Program-made: the position numbers and the translations under genes
Notes under the pieces: model-generated
Databases searched by the model: none
What the model was told of the DNA's origin: nothing
The model's input: only the letters and a program-made list of their open reading frames with translations
Shown: positions 27,493 to 38,159 of the stretch, in pieces
Layout of the letters: each line of letters begins with the position of its first letter
Position numbering within the stretch: position 1 is the stretch's first letter
NCBI RefSeq assembly: GCF_022669015.1
Contig: NZ_JAKKSL010000001.1
Span: 850,059-914,058 of the forward strand
Length of the DNA: 64,000 nucleotides
From: Colwellia maritima
GTDB lineage: Bacteria; Pseudomonadota; Gammaproteobacteria; Enterobacterales; Alteromonadaceae
Direction of reading: 5' to 3'

Positions 27493-27879
27493 ATGCAATT
27501 ACATAAATTAAATGAAGATTTATATATTTCAGATCAAATAGAACTAGCAGACATTCCGTTACTTAAAGCTATCGGAATTAAAACTATTGTAAATAATCGC
27601 CCTGATGGTGAAACGGTTGCGCAGCCAAACTCACAAGATATTTTGGTCGCTGCCCAAAAACTTGGTATTGATTATGACTATTTACCTATTACGCCAGGCT
27701 GCTATCCTGCAAGTTTAATTGATAAGTTCCTTACGCTTCTTACTATTAAAAAAAGGCCTATGGTAGCATTTTGCCGTACTGGAAACCGTAGTGTGAGTTT
27801 ATGGGCACTTAGCCAGTCACAAAAATATGGCCGAGATTATGTTGTTGCTAAAGCGAAAAGTATTGGGTATGACATTTAA
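27493..27879 (+). CDS. Blh-type sulfurtransferase/phosphatase-fold protein (TIGR01244-like)
   Basis: The 128-residue protein matches the dual-specificity-phosphatase-like domain that forms the N-terminus of Blh proteins and is often called a sulfur transferase. It has 'LYISDQIELADIPLLKAIGIKTIVNNRPDGE' (diagnostic part 'IGIKTIVNNRPDGE') and the active-site loop 'VAFCRTGNRSVSLWAL' with the CX5R cysteine. Persulfide can be carried on this cysteine. It lies 14 bp after the TauE gene, completing a reactive-sulfur operon with the Prx6-type peroxiredoxin. GGGGAAG precedes the start. Confidence 0.87.
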   Translation: MQLHKLNEDLYISDQIELADIPLLKAIGIKTIVNNRPDGETVAQPNSQDILVAAQKLGIDYDYLPITPGCYPASLIDKFLTLLTIKKRPMVAFCRTGNRSVSLWALSQSQKYGRDYVVAKAKSIGYDI

Positions 27880-28030
27880 AAAATTAATGATAAAGAAGGC
27901 GTGTGATTTCTTAGTTATTGTTAATATAAGTCATCACTTCAGCAAAGCACTAAGGCATTTTATTTTGTAATCAAAACGTCACAAATGTAGGATTACAATG
28001 AGCTCAACTTATTAACTGAGTCTAGGCAAA

Positions 28031-29128
28031 ATGCCAGTGTGTGACCACTTACCAAATTCTTCAAAAAAATTCGGAAGCTTTTCAGATTACCTTAACGATG
28101 AAATCATCGAATTACTGCCTGAATATGAAAGTATCTCGACACTAATACAGCAAGGTCAAGGGTTCATGCAGGCAGAGGTTCACGCTGTTCTTGACGCAAA
28201 AGTGAGTAAGCACAAAACACATAAACTGCCCTTAGTGGGTTTGTCTTTTGGTAGTACGAATATTAATGCACCTGCAATTACTTTTATTGGTGGTATTCAC
28301 GGTATTGAGCGCATTGGTAGTCAGGTAATTTTAAGTTATCTGCATACGCTAGTGTCGCGTGCTAAGTGGGACAACAACTTTATGCGCTCGCTAAGCCATA
28401 TTCGTTTTAATTTTTTACCTGTGATGAACCCTGTTGGTATGCTACTGGGTACACGTTCAAACGGTAATGGGGTTGATTTAATGCGAAACTCCCCTATTGA
28501 TGCACAAGAAAAAGTACCGTGGTTTGTTGGGGGACAACAATTGAGTCGTCATTTGCCTTGGTATCGAGGCAATGGGAGTCTTGAGCATGAAAATCAATTA
28601 TTGGTGGATTTTCTTAAGCAAGAATGTCTGCATCGACCCTTTAATTTAGTGCTAGATTGCCATTCAGGTTTTGGTTTTCGAGATCGGTTGTGGATCCCCT
28701 ATGCCTATCGTAAAAGGCCACCGCGCACAGTCGCTAATTATTTTGCTTTATATCAGTTGTGGCAACAAACGTATCCTCATAATAATTATGTTTTTGAACC
28801 GCAGTCTCGCCATTATACTACTCATGGAGATTTATGGGATCACGTTGGCAAAATAGTTAAGCATGAGTTTAATAACCCTTTTTTATCGTTAACCTTAGAG
28901 ATGGGATCGTGGAATTGGGTTAAAAAAAGCCCGAAACAAATGTTTTCATATCAAGGATTATTCAATCCTAATGTTGAGCATCGTTGGTCTAGAGTTCAGC
29001 GTAGTCACTTGGTTTTATTTGATTTTATGACGCAAGCGGTTTCCAATTATGCAAATTGGTTACCTACAAATCAAACAAAAAGTGATATGCGTAAAGCGGC
29101 GGTTAAACAATGGTATCGAGCAACATGA
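28031..29128 (+). CDS. M14-family zinc carboxypeptidase-like protein
   Basis: The protein of 365 residues has the zinc-binding pattern of M14 metallopeptidases: 'GGIHGIERIGSQ' supplies H and E, 'LDCHSGFGFRD' supplies the second H, and 'LSLTLEMGSWNW' the catalytic glutamate. The substrate arginine equivalents are in 'LLGTRSNGNGVDLMRN'. No signal peptide is seen, so it is probably cytoplasmic. Relatives include DUF2817-type peptidases; the natural substrate is unknown. Its stop overlaps the following hydrolase gene by 4 bp, so the two are coupled. Confidence 0.82.
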   Translation: MPVCDHLPNSSKKFGSFSDYLNDEIIELLPEYESISTLIQQGQGFMQAEVHAVLDAKVSKHKTHKLPLVGLSFGSTNINAPAITFIGGIHGIERIGSQVILSYLHTLVSRAKWDNNFMRSLSHIRFNFLPVMNPVGMLLGTRSNGNGVDLMRNSPIDAQEKVPWFVGGQQLSRHLPWYRGNGSLEHENQLLVDFLKQECLHRPFNLVLDCHSGFGFRDRLWIPYAYRKRPPRTVANYFALYQLWQQTYPHNNYVFEPQSRHYTTHGDLWDHVGKIVKHEFNNPFLSLTLEMGSWNWVKKSPKQMFSYQGLFNPNVEHRWSRVQRSHLVLFDFMTQAVSNYANWLPTNQTKSDMRKAAVKQWYRAT

Positions 29129-29880
29129 GTCGACATTGGTTATTACTAAGAGGCCTTGGACGTGATCATCGTCATTGGGGAGCATTTATAGCAAAGTTTA
29201 AACACGCTTTTCCTGATGATAAGGTGAGCGTTTTAGATACCTGTGGAAATGGCGATTTTGCGACACTTAACAGCCCACTTCTTATTGCTGAGTATACAGA
29301 TCATTGTCGCCTTGAGTTAGGTGAAAAACCAGAAGAATTGTTAGCTAATATTCATTTAGTCGCTTTATCATTAGGTGGCATGATTGCACTCGATTGGGCG
29401 CATCGATTTCCACAAGAAATAAGTTCAATCACCCTGATTAATACTAGCGCTGCTAACCTGACACCATGGTATAAGCGAATTAATTTGGTTGCTGTAGCCA
29501 AATCGCTTTTAGTTATCATGAGCAAAGGCAGTGACGAAGCCATTGAAAAAGAAATTTTGCAGCTCACCTCAAATAAACAACAATATGCTGACACCTTAGT
29601 TCATTGGACCGAATACCGACGTGTTCAACGTACAAGTCTTTTTAATCTAATCCGTCAGTTAATCGCCGCATCACGTTTTAAAGTGAAATCTTTAGCTAAC
29701 ATTACGCCATTGGTGTTAACTAGTAGAAAAGATCGTCTGGTAAATAATATAGCCAGTCAGCATATACATCATTATTTGGGGGGAACCTTAATTGAGCATT
29801 CAAGTGTCGGTCATGATCTCCCTCTAGATGATGGAAGTTGGGTGATAAGCAAAATTAAGCAGTATCTAGCCTTGTCATAA
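29125..29880 (+). CDS. Alpha/beta-fold hydrolase
   Basis: This protein of about 251 residues has the alpha/beta hydrolase layout: 'LLLRGLGRDHRHWGAF' for the oxyanion region, the nucleophile elbow 'VALSLGGMIALDWA' with serine, an aspartate in 'VLTSRKDRLV', and the catalytic histidine in 'SSVGHDLPLDDG'. ATG 29125 overlaps the peptidase stop as ATGA; an in-frame ATG at 29110 is less attractive. The substrate is unknown. It is probably co-expressed with the M14 peptidase and perhaps with the acyltransferase downstream. Confidence 0.85.
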   Translation: MSRHWLLLRGLGRDHRHWGAFIAKFKHAFPDDKVSVLDTCGNGDFATLNSPLLIAEYTDHCRLELGEKPEELLANIHLVALSLGGMIALDWAHRFPQEISSITLINTSAANLTPWYKRINLVAVAKSLLVIMSKGSDEAIEKEILQLTSNKQQYADTLVHWTEYRRVQRTSLFNLIRQLIAASRFKVKSLANITPLVLTSRKDRLVNNIASQHIHHYLGGTLIEHSSVGHDLPLDDGSWVISKIKQYLALS

Positions 29881-29966
29881 AGCTGTCACTTAAACGTCAA
29901 ATATTAGCCATATAGATAAGTTACATTACTGAAATAGACAGTTTATCTATTGATGGCGGACTTAAT

Positions 29967-31684
29967 ATGTTTAATGTTGATCAAGTTGTTTCTGAAAATC
30001 TACCCCAAATGCACCCACAGTCTTTGGTGGGTAAAAGCTTTAGAAATATTTTACGTTATCTATTACATGAAAAAGCATTACTGAACATTGAAAAGCAATA
30101 TCCCTTTGCTAAAGGGGTAGATTATGCTGAGGCTATGCTTGACCACTTTGATTTTGGCTATTGTGTTAGCGATAAAGATAGAGAGAAAATTCCTGCAACG
30201 GGCCGAGTCGTTATTATTGCTAACCACCCCATTGGTACCTTAGACGGGGCAGCATTGATTAAAATGGTGAGTGAAATAAGACCTGATTTTAAAGTGGTGG
30301 CCAACAAGGTTCTTATGGCGGTTAAACCGTTACATTCAATTTTGTTACCCGTTAATAATATGGGTGGAAAAACGGCTAAAAAGAATCTTGAATCGATTTA
30401 TCAACACCTTAACAATGAAGGGGTTGTGATTATTTTTTGCCGGCGAAGTGTCTCGTATGGGGCCTGGCCGGGATTCGTGATGGTAGTTGGCATAAGGGCT
30501 TTCTCAGTTTTGCTACCGCCACTAAATCTCCTATTTTACCTGTATATATGGATGCACGTAATTCAGCACTTTTTTACGCCATATCAGCTGTATATAAACC
30601 ATTGTCGACATTGCTTTTGATAAAAGAAATGTTTAAACAAGCACATAAACGTATGAACATCAAAATAGGAGATGTGATCCCTTTTGAACATTATGATTCG
30701 TTAGATGTGCCAGGGCAAAGCAAGGTTAAATTATTCAAAAAGCATTTGTATAATATTGCGCGTAACAAAGCTGAAATTCTAAAAACTGAAAAAGCGATTG
30801 CTCATCCAGAAAATCGTGCTGAACTCAAAGCGGCCATTAGCCAATGTGAAATGCTTGGTACTACTAGCGATGGTAAAGCAATCATCTTGTATCGTCAGCA
30901 AGATAGTTCACCTATCATGCGTGAAATCGGGCGGTTAAGAGAGGTTGCTTTTCGTTTAGTTGGTGAAGGAACGGGAAAACGTCGTGACATTGATGGTTAT
31001 GATCAGGATTATTTACACCTAGTGTTATGGGATGATAAAGATTTAGAGATTGTTGGTGCATATCGTTTTGGTGAAACCCAAAAACTGATTGATAACCCAC
31101 AATCGCAAGGACTATATACCAAGACTTTATTTGATTATCAGCCCAGTATGGAGCCAATATTTGTTCAAGGGTTAGAACTGGGGAGAAGTTTTGTTCAGCC
31201 TCGATACTGGGGGAAACGAAGTTTAGAATACTTGTGGGTTGGTATTGGCGCTTTTGTTGCAAAAAATCCTCAATACCGTTATTTGTTTGGTCCTGTCAGT
31301 ATTAGTAATGCCTTGCCGACAGCAACAAAAAATTTGCTTATTGATTATTACCAACACTATTTTTTTGATAACAAAATGTTAGCAAAGGCAAAAACACCAT
31401 TTCAGTTAGATGATCTTGAAGCAGATCAGCTAAGCTCAGCATTTGAAGGGAATGATAAAGAAAAAGACTTCACTACCATGAAGCACCTACTGGCTAATGT
31501 GGGTGTGAGTGTGCCAACATTATATAAACAGTATTCAGGGTTATGCGAAGAGGGTGGTGTGAGTTTTTCAGCATTTAATATCGACCCTGACTTTAACGAC
31601 TGTGTTGATGGTTTGGTGGTGGTTGATCTTGACAAATTACTACCGAAAAAGCGCCAACGTTATATTGATATTCATAAAAAATAG
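29967..31684 (+). CDS. OlsF-like fusion of a PlsC-type O-acyltransferase and a hemolysin/OlsB-type N-acyltransferase (frame broken twice)
   Basis: The N-terminal half is a PlsC-like acyltransferase with the catalytic 'IANHPIGTLDG' (NHxxxxDG) motif; the C-terminal half is the acyl-ACP N-acyltransferase (OlsB/hemolysin) fold with 'EIGRLREVAFRLVGEGTGKRRDIDGYDQDY' (key part 'RLREVAFRLVGEGTG'). The first frame ends at 30620 and a second opens near 30437; the conserved bridge 'AGEVSRMGLAGIRDGSWHKG' lies across two breaks, one in the T run 30433-30438 and one in GGGG at 30459-30462. The restored protein has about 572 residues, the size of bifunctional OlsF, which makes ornithine lipid. Ornithine-lipid synthesis is likely but other aminolipids are possible. 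Confidence 0.82.
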
Positions 31685-31787
31685 TTTTTTGTTACATTAT
31701 TAGCGTAACTATTGGTTGATTAGTTTTCACCTGTGTTCAAGCAATAGTATAATAATCACAATTTAACTAACGTAATTACAGGTAATT

Positions 31788-32840
31788 ATGAAATATTCTT
31801 TATTAGGAAGTAGCGATTTATCGGTTTCTGAAGTTTGCTTGGGAAGCATGACGTGGGGTTTACAAAATAATCAAGAAGAGGCCAATCAACAAATTGATTA
31901 TGCACTATCACAAGATATAAATTTTATTGATACGGCTGAAATTTATGCTATCCCTCCTACACCTGATACTTACGGAAAAACTGAAACAATTATTGGCAAT
32001 TGGCTCGCTAATAAGCCTAGTAAACGAAAAGATATTGTGTTGGCAAGTAAAATATCTGGCCCAGGATTACCTTGGGTAAGAGAGGGCAGCTCGATATCAG
32101 GTAAAAATATTGAACTTGCTGTTAATGAATCATTAAAACGTTTGCAAACTGATTATATTGATTTATTTCAATTACATTGGCCAAATCGTGGTTTTCCGCA
32201 TTTCGGTAAACATTGGCCGAACGAAGTGGACTTTACACAAACAACTACGGCCCATGAAGTTGAAAATATGCTTGATATTCTGCAAGGTTTATCGCGCTGT
32301 GTCGAAGCAGGAAAAATAAGGTATTGTGGTTTATCAGACGATACCCCGTGGGGTATTAATACCTATTTAAAACTGAGCGAGCAATATGATTTACCACGCA
32401 TTGTGTCGATTCAAAACGAATTTAACTTACTCCACCCGCAAGATGCACCTTATTTAATTGAAAACTGTATTAGAGAAAATATTGCCTATCTGCCTTGGTC
32501 ACCGCTTGCAACGGGTATATTGTCGGGTAAATATTTAAACAATGCTTTACCTAAGGGTAGCCGATGGACATTTGAACAAAGAAACGGCATCTTTAGAAAT
32601 ACCCCTTCAACACATAAGGCAACCGCAGCCTATGTTGATATTGCCAAGCAGTATAATATTACTCCTTCACAATTGGCATTAGCATGGTGTAAGCAAATTC
32701 ATGGCGTAACCTCTACCATTATTGGCGCAACAAGCATGGTTCAGTTACAAGAAAATATAAAAGGATTTAACCTTGAGCTCAGTGCAGCAGCATTAAGTGA
32801 TATAGATAAGGTATTACGAGAATATCCTGCACCGTATTAA
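31788..32840 (+). CDS. tas: Aldo/keto reductase, Tas-like
   Basis: This 350-residue protein closely follows E. coli Tas in length and motifs: 'VCLGSMTWGLQNNQEEA', 'INFIDTAEIYAIPPTPDTYGKTE' (catalytic D and Y), 'IVLASKISGPG' (catalytic K), 'LQTDYIDLFQLHWPNRG' (catalytic H) and 'STIIGATSMVQLQENI' near the NADPH site. It is a cytoplasmic NADPH-dependent reductase; the physiological substrate is unsettled. It stands alone with a strong terminator downstream. The symbol follows overall likeness. Confidence 0.88.
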   Translation: MKYSLLGSSDLSVSEVCLGSMTWGLQNNQEEANQQIDYALSQDINFIDTAEIYAIPPTPDTYGKTETIIGNWLANKPSKRKDIVLASKISGPGLPWVREGSSISGKNIELAVNESLKRLQTDYIDLFQLHWPNRGFPHFGKHWPNEVDFTQTTTAHEVENMLDILQGLSRCVEAGKIRYCGLSDDTPWGINTYLKLSEQYDLPRIVSIQNEFNLLHPQDAPYLIENCIRENIAYLPWSPLATGILSGKYLNNALPKGSRWTFEQRNGIFRNTPSTHKATAAYVDIAKQYNITPSQLALAWCKQIHGVTSTIIGATSMVQLQENIKGFNLELSAAALSDIDKVLREYPAPY

Positions 32841-32964
32841 TATTAAGTATTAGGTATTGCGAATTAGAAAGTTATCAATTTTTTCAACTAGAGGGAACTT
32901 TTTGGTTTGTGAGTACTCTTATTATATGAACATGTTATTTCCCTAGTGTTTTATGTTTTATAAT

Positions 32965-32999
32965 GCGTTTACTTGGTTTCAAGTAAACGCTTTTTTTTT
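32965..32999 (+). terminator. Rho-independent terminator after the aldo/keto reductase gene
   Basis: A perfect 11-bp stem (GCGTTTACTTG and CAAGTAAACGC) with a 4-base loop is followed by nine T residues. It also ends up just downstream of the convergent DoxX-like gene, though the T run favours the plus strand. Confidence 0.92.
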
Positions 33000-33006
33000 G
33001 CCTGAA

Positions 33007-33420
33007 TTACTTTACCGTTAATTTTACATCTTGCTCTCGTAATAGATAAAGCGCAAAACATGCTGCCCACATAGGCCAAGCAGCAAAAAATAATAAATTA
33101 TTAAAGCCATCAATATATTGATTGTATGATGACAAGGTAGACAAACCATGCATTATAAAAATTAAGCCATAAGTAAAACGTTTTTTAATACCCGCCATAA
33201 ATGCTACAACTAACAGTAACTGCAAAGCCCCTAATACATAAGCGACTATATCGGATGAACCGCTAATACCATAAAAATGTTCAAAAATACGAGCACTGTG
33301 ACCAGGGTTAACAAATTTATCGAGTGTCCACATAATCATCACAATAAAAACGCCTAAACGCAGCGAAAAAAGCGACCATTGTAGGCGGTTTTGAAAGTCA
33401 TCATTGGTTGTGCTTGTCAT
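33007..33420 (-). CDS. Small four-helix membrane protein, DoxX-like
   Basis: The 137-residue protein has four predicted transmembrane helices ('LGVFIVMIMWTLDKFVNP', 'VAYVLGALQLLLVVAFMAGI', 'YGLIFIMHGLSTLSSY', 'LLFFAAWPMWAACFALYLL') and resembles DoxX/DUF-type membrane proteins. Its function is unknown. It is divergent from the TonB receptor gene, with 128 to 194 bp between starts depending on the receptor start used, so a shared control region is possible. Confidence 0.7.
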   Translation of the reverse strand: MTSTTNDDFQNRLQWSLFSLRLGVFIVMIMWTLDKFVNPGHSARIFEHFYGISGSSDIVAYVLGALQLLLVVAFMAGIKKRFTYGLIFIMHGLSTLSSYNQYIDGFNNLLFFAAWPMWAACFALYLLREQDVKLTVK

Positions 33421-33614
33421 AAAGTTTCCTTAAAAAATTAAATTAGTAAAAGAGTAATCAGCTAAACAAGACCGCCCAAACGCAAATTAATTTTTATAAA
33501 TTTTAGTTTATTCGCAAATAACCCATAAAATTGATTCATTTTGATTAAATGAAAGTTTTTTTACTTCCTTATGGTCTTTACCCCCATGAAAAATTTAATC
33601 AGAGCGAGAGCCTT

Positions 33615-35975
33615 TTGAAACAAACAGTGTTGGCGTTGTCTATAGCAACGTTATTGAGTTTATCCATGCAATTGTACGCAGATGAAGCAAGTAGCGATTT
33701 GGATCAAAGTTCGATAGAGCGTGTTGAAATTATTGGGCAAAAAATAAATTCCCAAGGCCTGTCAGTAAAAGATGCATTAATCGATGGGCCTTTTGGTGAT
33801 AATTTAGCATTACAAGATATTGCCCGTTCTGTTACGCCTATTTCGAGTGAATTAATAGAGCAGCTCAACATAACAACCTTGCAAGATGTATTGGCTGTAA
33901 GTCCAAATACTTATTCAGCCGACGGTTTTGGTGCGCCAAGTTTACCCACTATCCGTGGCCAGTTAGGCGAATTATTTCAAGACGGAACACGACGTCAAGC
34001 AGGTAATAATGGTTTTGGTGTGCCTTTGTCATTTAACTCGGTAGAGCAAATTGATGTCGTAAAAGGTGCGCCACCTGTGTTGTTCGGTTCAAGCCAACGT
34101 AATGGCGGCTTTGTCAATTTACATTCTAAATCGGCTTCAACAGATGAAAGCAAAGGAAAAGTTAATTTATCGGCAGGTCGTTGGGACCAATACCGTGCGT
34201 TAGTTGATTACACTGCGCCAATAGTCAATGATGAAATTGGCTTTAGAGTCAGTGTTGAACACATTGATAATGGTAGCTATTATGATTTTTCAAGTACGCA
34301 GAGTGACAGTTTATTTGCGGCTTTGCGTATATTGCCAGATGATAAAAGCAGCGGGATCTTAACGCAGAATTATACCATGTTGAATTTACCGACAATGCAG
34401 GGATCAATCGACCAACCCAAGCATTAATAGATAATGGTTTATACATTACGGGTCAAGGCGTGCAAGTAAATGGCAGCACAGTGCCGGCGAGCCGGCTCAA
34501 TTGTGTCACCAACAGGGCTTGTTGAGATTGATCGCAGCACGGTGTTGACTGACCCAGATAATCTAAACGAAGCCACAACGTATTTACTGCATAGTATTTA
34601 TAAGCGCGAACTTTCGCCTAAAACGTCAATTAAAAACATTACTTATTTTCAACATTTACAACGCGAAGAAATTGCGCAAAACAGTTTTGTTGAAATAATT
34701 GATGGAGCAGATACCGCACAAAACCGTATTGAGCTAACTCATCTGTGGAATAACGACCAAGAAACTATTTTTGCCTTTGACGTGCGCTATAATAAAGTTT
34801 TAGGCTATAGCCAATTTACCACAGAGGCTGATTTACCTATTGATTTAACCGGCCCTCTTTCAAATCGACGCATTCCGCTTACAGCTGAACAACAAGTACG
34901 TTTAGTAGAGCTTCGTCCTGGTGTATTTGTCTCTCCTGGTGGTCAGTATGATATTAACAATGATGGTAGCGGTGATTTTAATTTATCCGACACAACTGAT
35001 TCACGCTCGTGGCAAACAGGTTTTGCAATGCAACACGACTCAGATTGGACAAGCGACCTGCACACGAGTATTGGTTATCGTATAGATTTTTATGATGTAG
35101 AAGCACATGATCCTATCGCACCACAGGGGCAGATTTCAGCAAGTGACAGTATTAATGAAACGTTACATTCAGGTCAAATTAGCTTCAATTATAAGTTGAA
35201 TAATGATGTCACTACATACGGAGCAGCGAGTTATAACGAAGCAACCTCTAACAGTATGGCAGGTGGAACAACTCTTGGTTCCGACAACACTATTAGTGCA
35301 CAAAACTTTGCTACTGAAAATACACTTGTTGAACTTGGCGTAAAGTATGCTCCAAACGACAGCAATTGGTACGCCGATGGCGCTTTGTTTAGTCAGCGCC
35401 GTAGTTTAAGAAATCGTGATGGCAGTAATACGGGTATACGTACTACTGGTTTTGAAAGCCAAGTGTTTTACGATGCATACCCTTACTGGTTGAGAGTCGG
35501 CTACAGCTACATTGATGCGCGTTATGATAATTCTGCTAGCAGCCAAGATTCTGCTCAAGTAGCAGATGCCTTTGACGATTCGCGCCCAGATATTATTGCC
35601 GGGACGAATGTAGGCGCTCCTTCATTTACAGCATTTGCTGCTTCAAATAGGCAAGTGCAAGGCATTCCAGAGCAATCATTTAGTTTTAATGGTAGTTATT
35701 CAATTAGTTCGAAATGGCAAGCGGGTTTTTCGGGTCTTTATACCAAGAGTTACCCATTAGATTTTTTAGCAACGGTTAATATACGTGACCAATACACGCT
35801 AAACATCAATTCTAGTTATGCTTTTACACCCGCAACCAAGTTACGGTTTGATGTAAATAATATAACCAATCAAAAAAACTGGCGTCCTGTTTTTGAAGGG
35901 GGTTACTTTGGTGCCACCTTAGTTTTTCCTGAATTACCAATTAACGCTAAGTTAACGCTTAGCCATTATTTTTAA
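33615..35975 (+). CDS. TonB-dependent siderophore-type receptor (frame broken twice)
   Basis: The signal peptide reads 'LKQTVLALSIATLLSLSMQ' from a TTG at 33615 preceded by GAGAG; an ATG at 33549 would add 22 residues before it. The plug domain includes 'LQDVLAVSPNTYSADGFG', 'PTIRGQLGELFQDG' and 'IDVVKGAPPVLFGSSQRNGG'. The first frame ends at 34427 and a later one covers the barrel to the terminal 'AKLTLSHYF'. An intermediate frame encodes 'NAGINRPTQALIDNGLYITG', so two breaks lie near 34369-34374 and 34484-34496. The restored receptor has about 785 residues. It heads a co-directional gene cluster. The ligand is unknown; a siderophore is the family default. Confidence 0.85.
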
Positions 35976-35993
35976 AAAGCTTTAGAGAGATTT

Positions 35994-38158
35994 ATGATAA
36001 AAAAAATAGTTGTATTATTGATTGCAGCAATAGCCGTAGGCTTGTTCTTTCATTTTGACCTGCATCAATTACTGACGCTCGATGGCTTAAAAGGCTCAAT
36101 GGCGCAATTTAACCAATATAAAGAACAGTCACCATTATTAGTGGTAGGTGGGTTCTTTTTATTGTATGTAGTTGTTACAGCTCTTTCGTTACCTGGTGCT
36201 GCAATTCTAACCTTAGCGGCCGGTGCCTTATTTGGTTTAGCACAAGGGTTACTCATCGTCTCATTTGCATCAACCATAGGTGCGACCCTTGCCTTTTTAG
36301 TCTCACGTTATTTACTGCGCGATACGATAAAGCAACGTTTTCCTGAGCGTTTAGCTGCGATTGACGCGGGGGTAGAAAAAGAAGGTGGCTTTTACTTATT
36401 TACTTTACGTTTAGTGCCTGTGTTCCCGTTCTTTTTAATCAACTTACTTATGGGGGTTACAGCGATAAAGTCGTGGACATTCTACTGGGTAAGCCAAATA
36501 GGTATGTTGGCAGGTACTTTTGTATTTGTTAACGCGGGTACACAGCCGGCGCAAATAGAAAGTTTGTCGGGTATTTTATCTATTAACTTAATTTTATCAT
36601 TTGCTTTATTGGGTATTTTTCCTCTTATTGCTAAAGGAATTTTAAACATGTTTAAAAAAGTCGTGTATACAAAAACTATTCAAAACCCAAAAAATTCGAC
36701 CGTAATATGATTGTTATTGGTGCAGGTGCAGGTGGTTTAGTTACTAGCTATATCGCTGCCGCGGTAAAAGCAAAAGTTACCTTGATTGAAGCGGGTGAGA
36801 TGGGCGGCGACTGTTTAAATTACGGTTGTGTACCAAGTAAAGCGATTATTAAAAGTGCAAAAATAGCGGAACAAATTCGACACGGAGAACATTACGGCTT
36901 AGAGAACACAACACCACAGTTTTCATTCAAAAAAGTCATGGCACGTGTTCATAAAGTTATTGCAGACGTTGCTCCGCACGACAGTGTTGAACGTTACACA
37001 AATTTAGGTGTAGACGTTGTAAAAGGCTACGGTAAGTTAATTGACCCATGGACTGTTGAAATTAAACTCAACGATGGTGGCACGCAAACATTAACCGCAC
37101 GCACTATTGTTATTGCAACGGGCGCACGTCCATTTGTTCCACCTTTACCCGGTATTGAAGAAACAGGTTATGTAACCAGTGATACCTTATGGAGCAAGTT
37201 TGCTGAATTTGACGAAGCCCCTAAAAAACTTGTTGTATTGGGTGGTGGGCCAATTGGTAGCGAATTAGCACAAACTTTTGCTCGTTTAGGTTCAAACGTT
37301 ACGCAAATTGAAATGGCAGATCGCATCATGATCAAAGAAGATCTTGACGTGTCTACCTTCGCGCATGAAGCATTAAGCGACAGTGGTGTTAACATTTTAA
37401 CCTCGCATCAAGCATTACGTTGTGAAGCGCGTGACGGTAAAAAGTACATTATTGTTAAACGTCTTGTCGAAGAAAATGGTGAAGAGTTAGCCATAGAATA
37501 CGATGAGTTATTATGTGCAGTAGGCCGTAGTGCACGTCTTAAAGGTTACGGACTTGAAGCATTAGGTATTGAAACGAACCGTACTATAGTTACCAATGAA
37601 TACTTAGAAACCTTATACCCTAATATTTTTGCCGCAGGCGATATTGTTGGTCCATACCAATTTACCCATGTGGCAGCGCATCAAGGTTGGTACGCCGCTG
37701 TAAACGGCTTATTTGGACACCTTAAAAAGTTTAAAGTTGATTATCGTGTTATTCCGTGGACAACTTTTATTGACCCAGAAGTGGCGCGTGTAGGACTTAA
37801 CGAACAAGAAGCGAAAGACCAAGGTATTGATTTTGAAATTACCCGTTTTGAGTTTGAAGAACTTGATCGTGCTATTACCGATAGTGCAACTAAAGGTTTT
37901 ATTAAAGTCATTACACCGAAAGGTAAAGATAAAATATTAGGGGTTACGGTCGTGTCTGAGCACGCGGGCGACTTAATTGCTGAGTTTGTTTTAGCCATGA
38001 AACACGGTTTAGGTTTAAACAAAATCTTAGGCACTATTCATAGTTACCCAACATGGGCTGAAGGCAACAAGTATGCCGCAGGCGAGTGGAAACGAGCTCA
38101 TGCACCCGAAACTGTATTAAATTGGCTTGAAAAATACCACACATGGCGTCGAGGTTAA
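35994..38158 (+). CDS. TVP38/TMEM64 membrane domain fused to an FAD pyridine-nucleotide oxidoreductase (frame broken at the junction)
   Basis: The first 230 residues form a TVP38 (DedA-related, SNARE-associated) membrane protein with 'LPGAAILTLAAGALFGLAQG' and 'LRLVPVFPFFLINLLMG'. The frame ends at 36710, but reading seven A instead of six at 36689-36694 gives 'NPKKFDRNMIVIGAGAGGLV' and joins the 483-residue frame to 38158. That part is a mercuric-reductase/dihydrolipoamide-dehydrogenase-like flavoprotein with the redox disulphide 'GGDCLNYGCVPSKA', an NAD(P)H site 'LGGGPIGSELAQ' and 'NIFAAGDIVG'. Bifunctional TVP38-oxidoreductases of about 720 residues are known, so one fused gene is most likely. 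The substrate is unknown. Confidence 0.87.
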
Positions 38159-38159
38159 T

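Noticed and set aside
33421..33614. Fur box before the siderophore-type receptor
   Set aside because: The region is AT-rich with GATT-type repeats, but no 19-bp Fur-like palindrome could be aligned convincingly.
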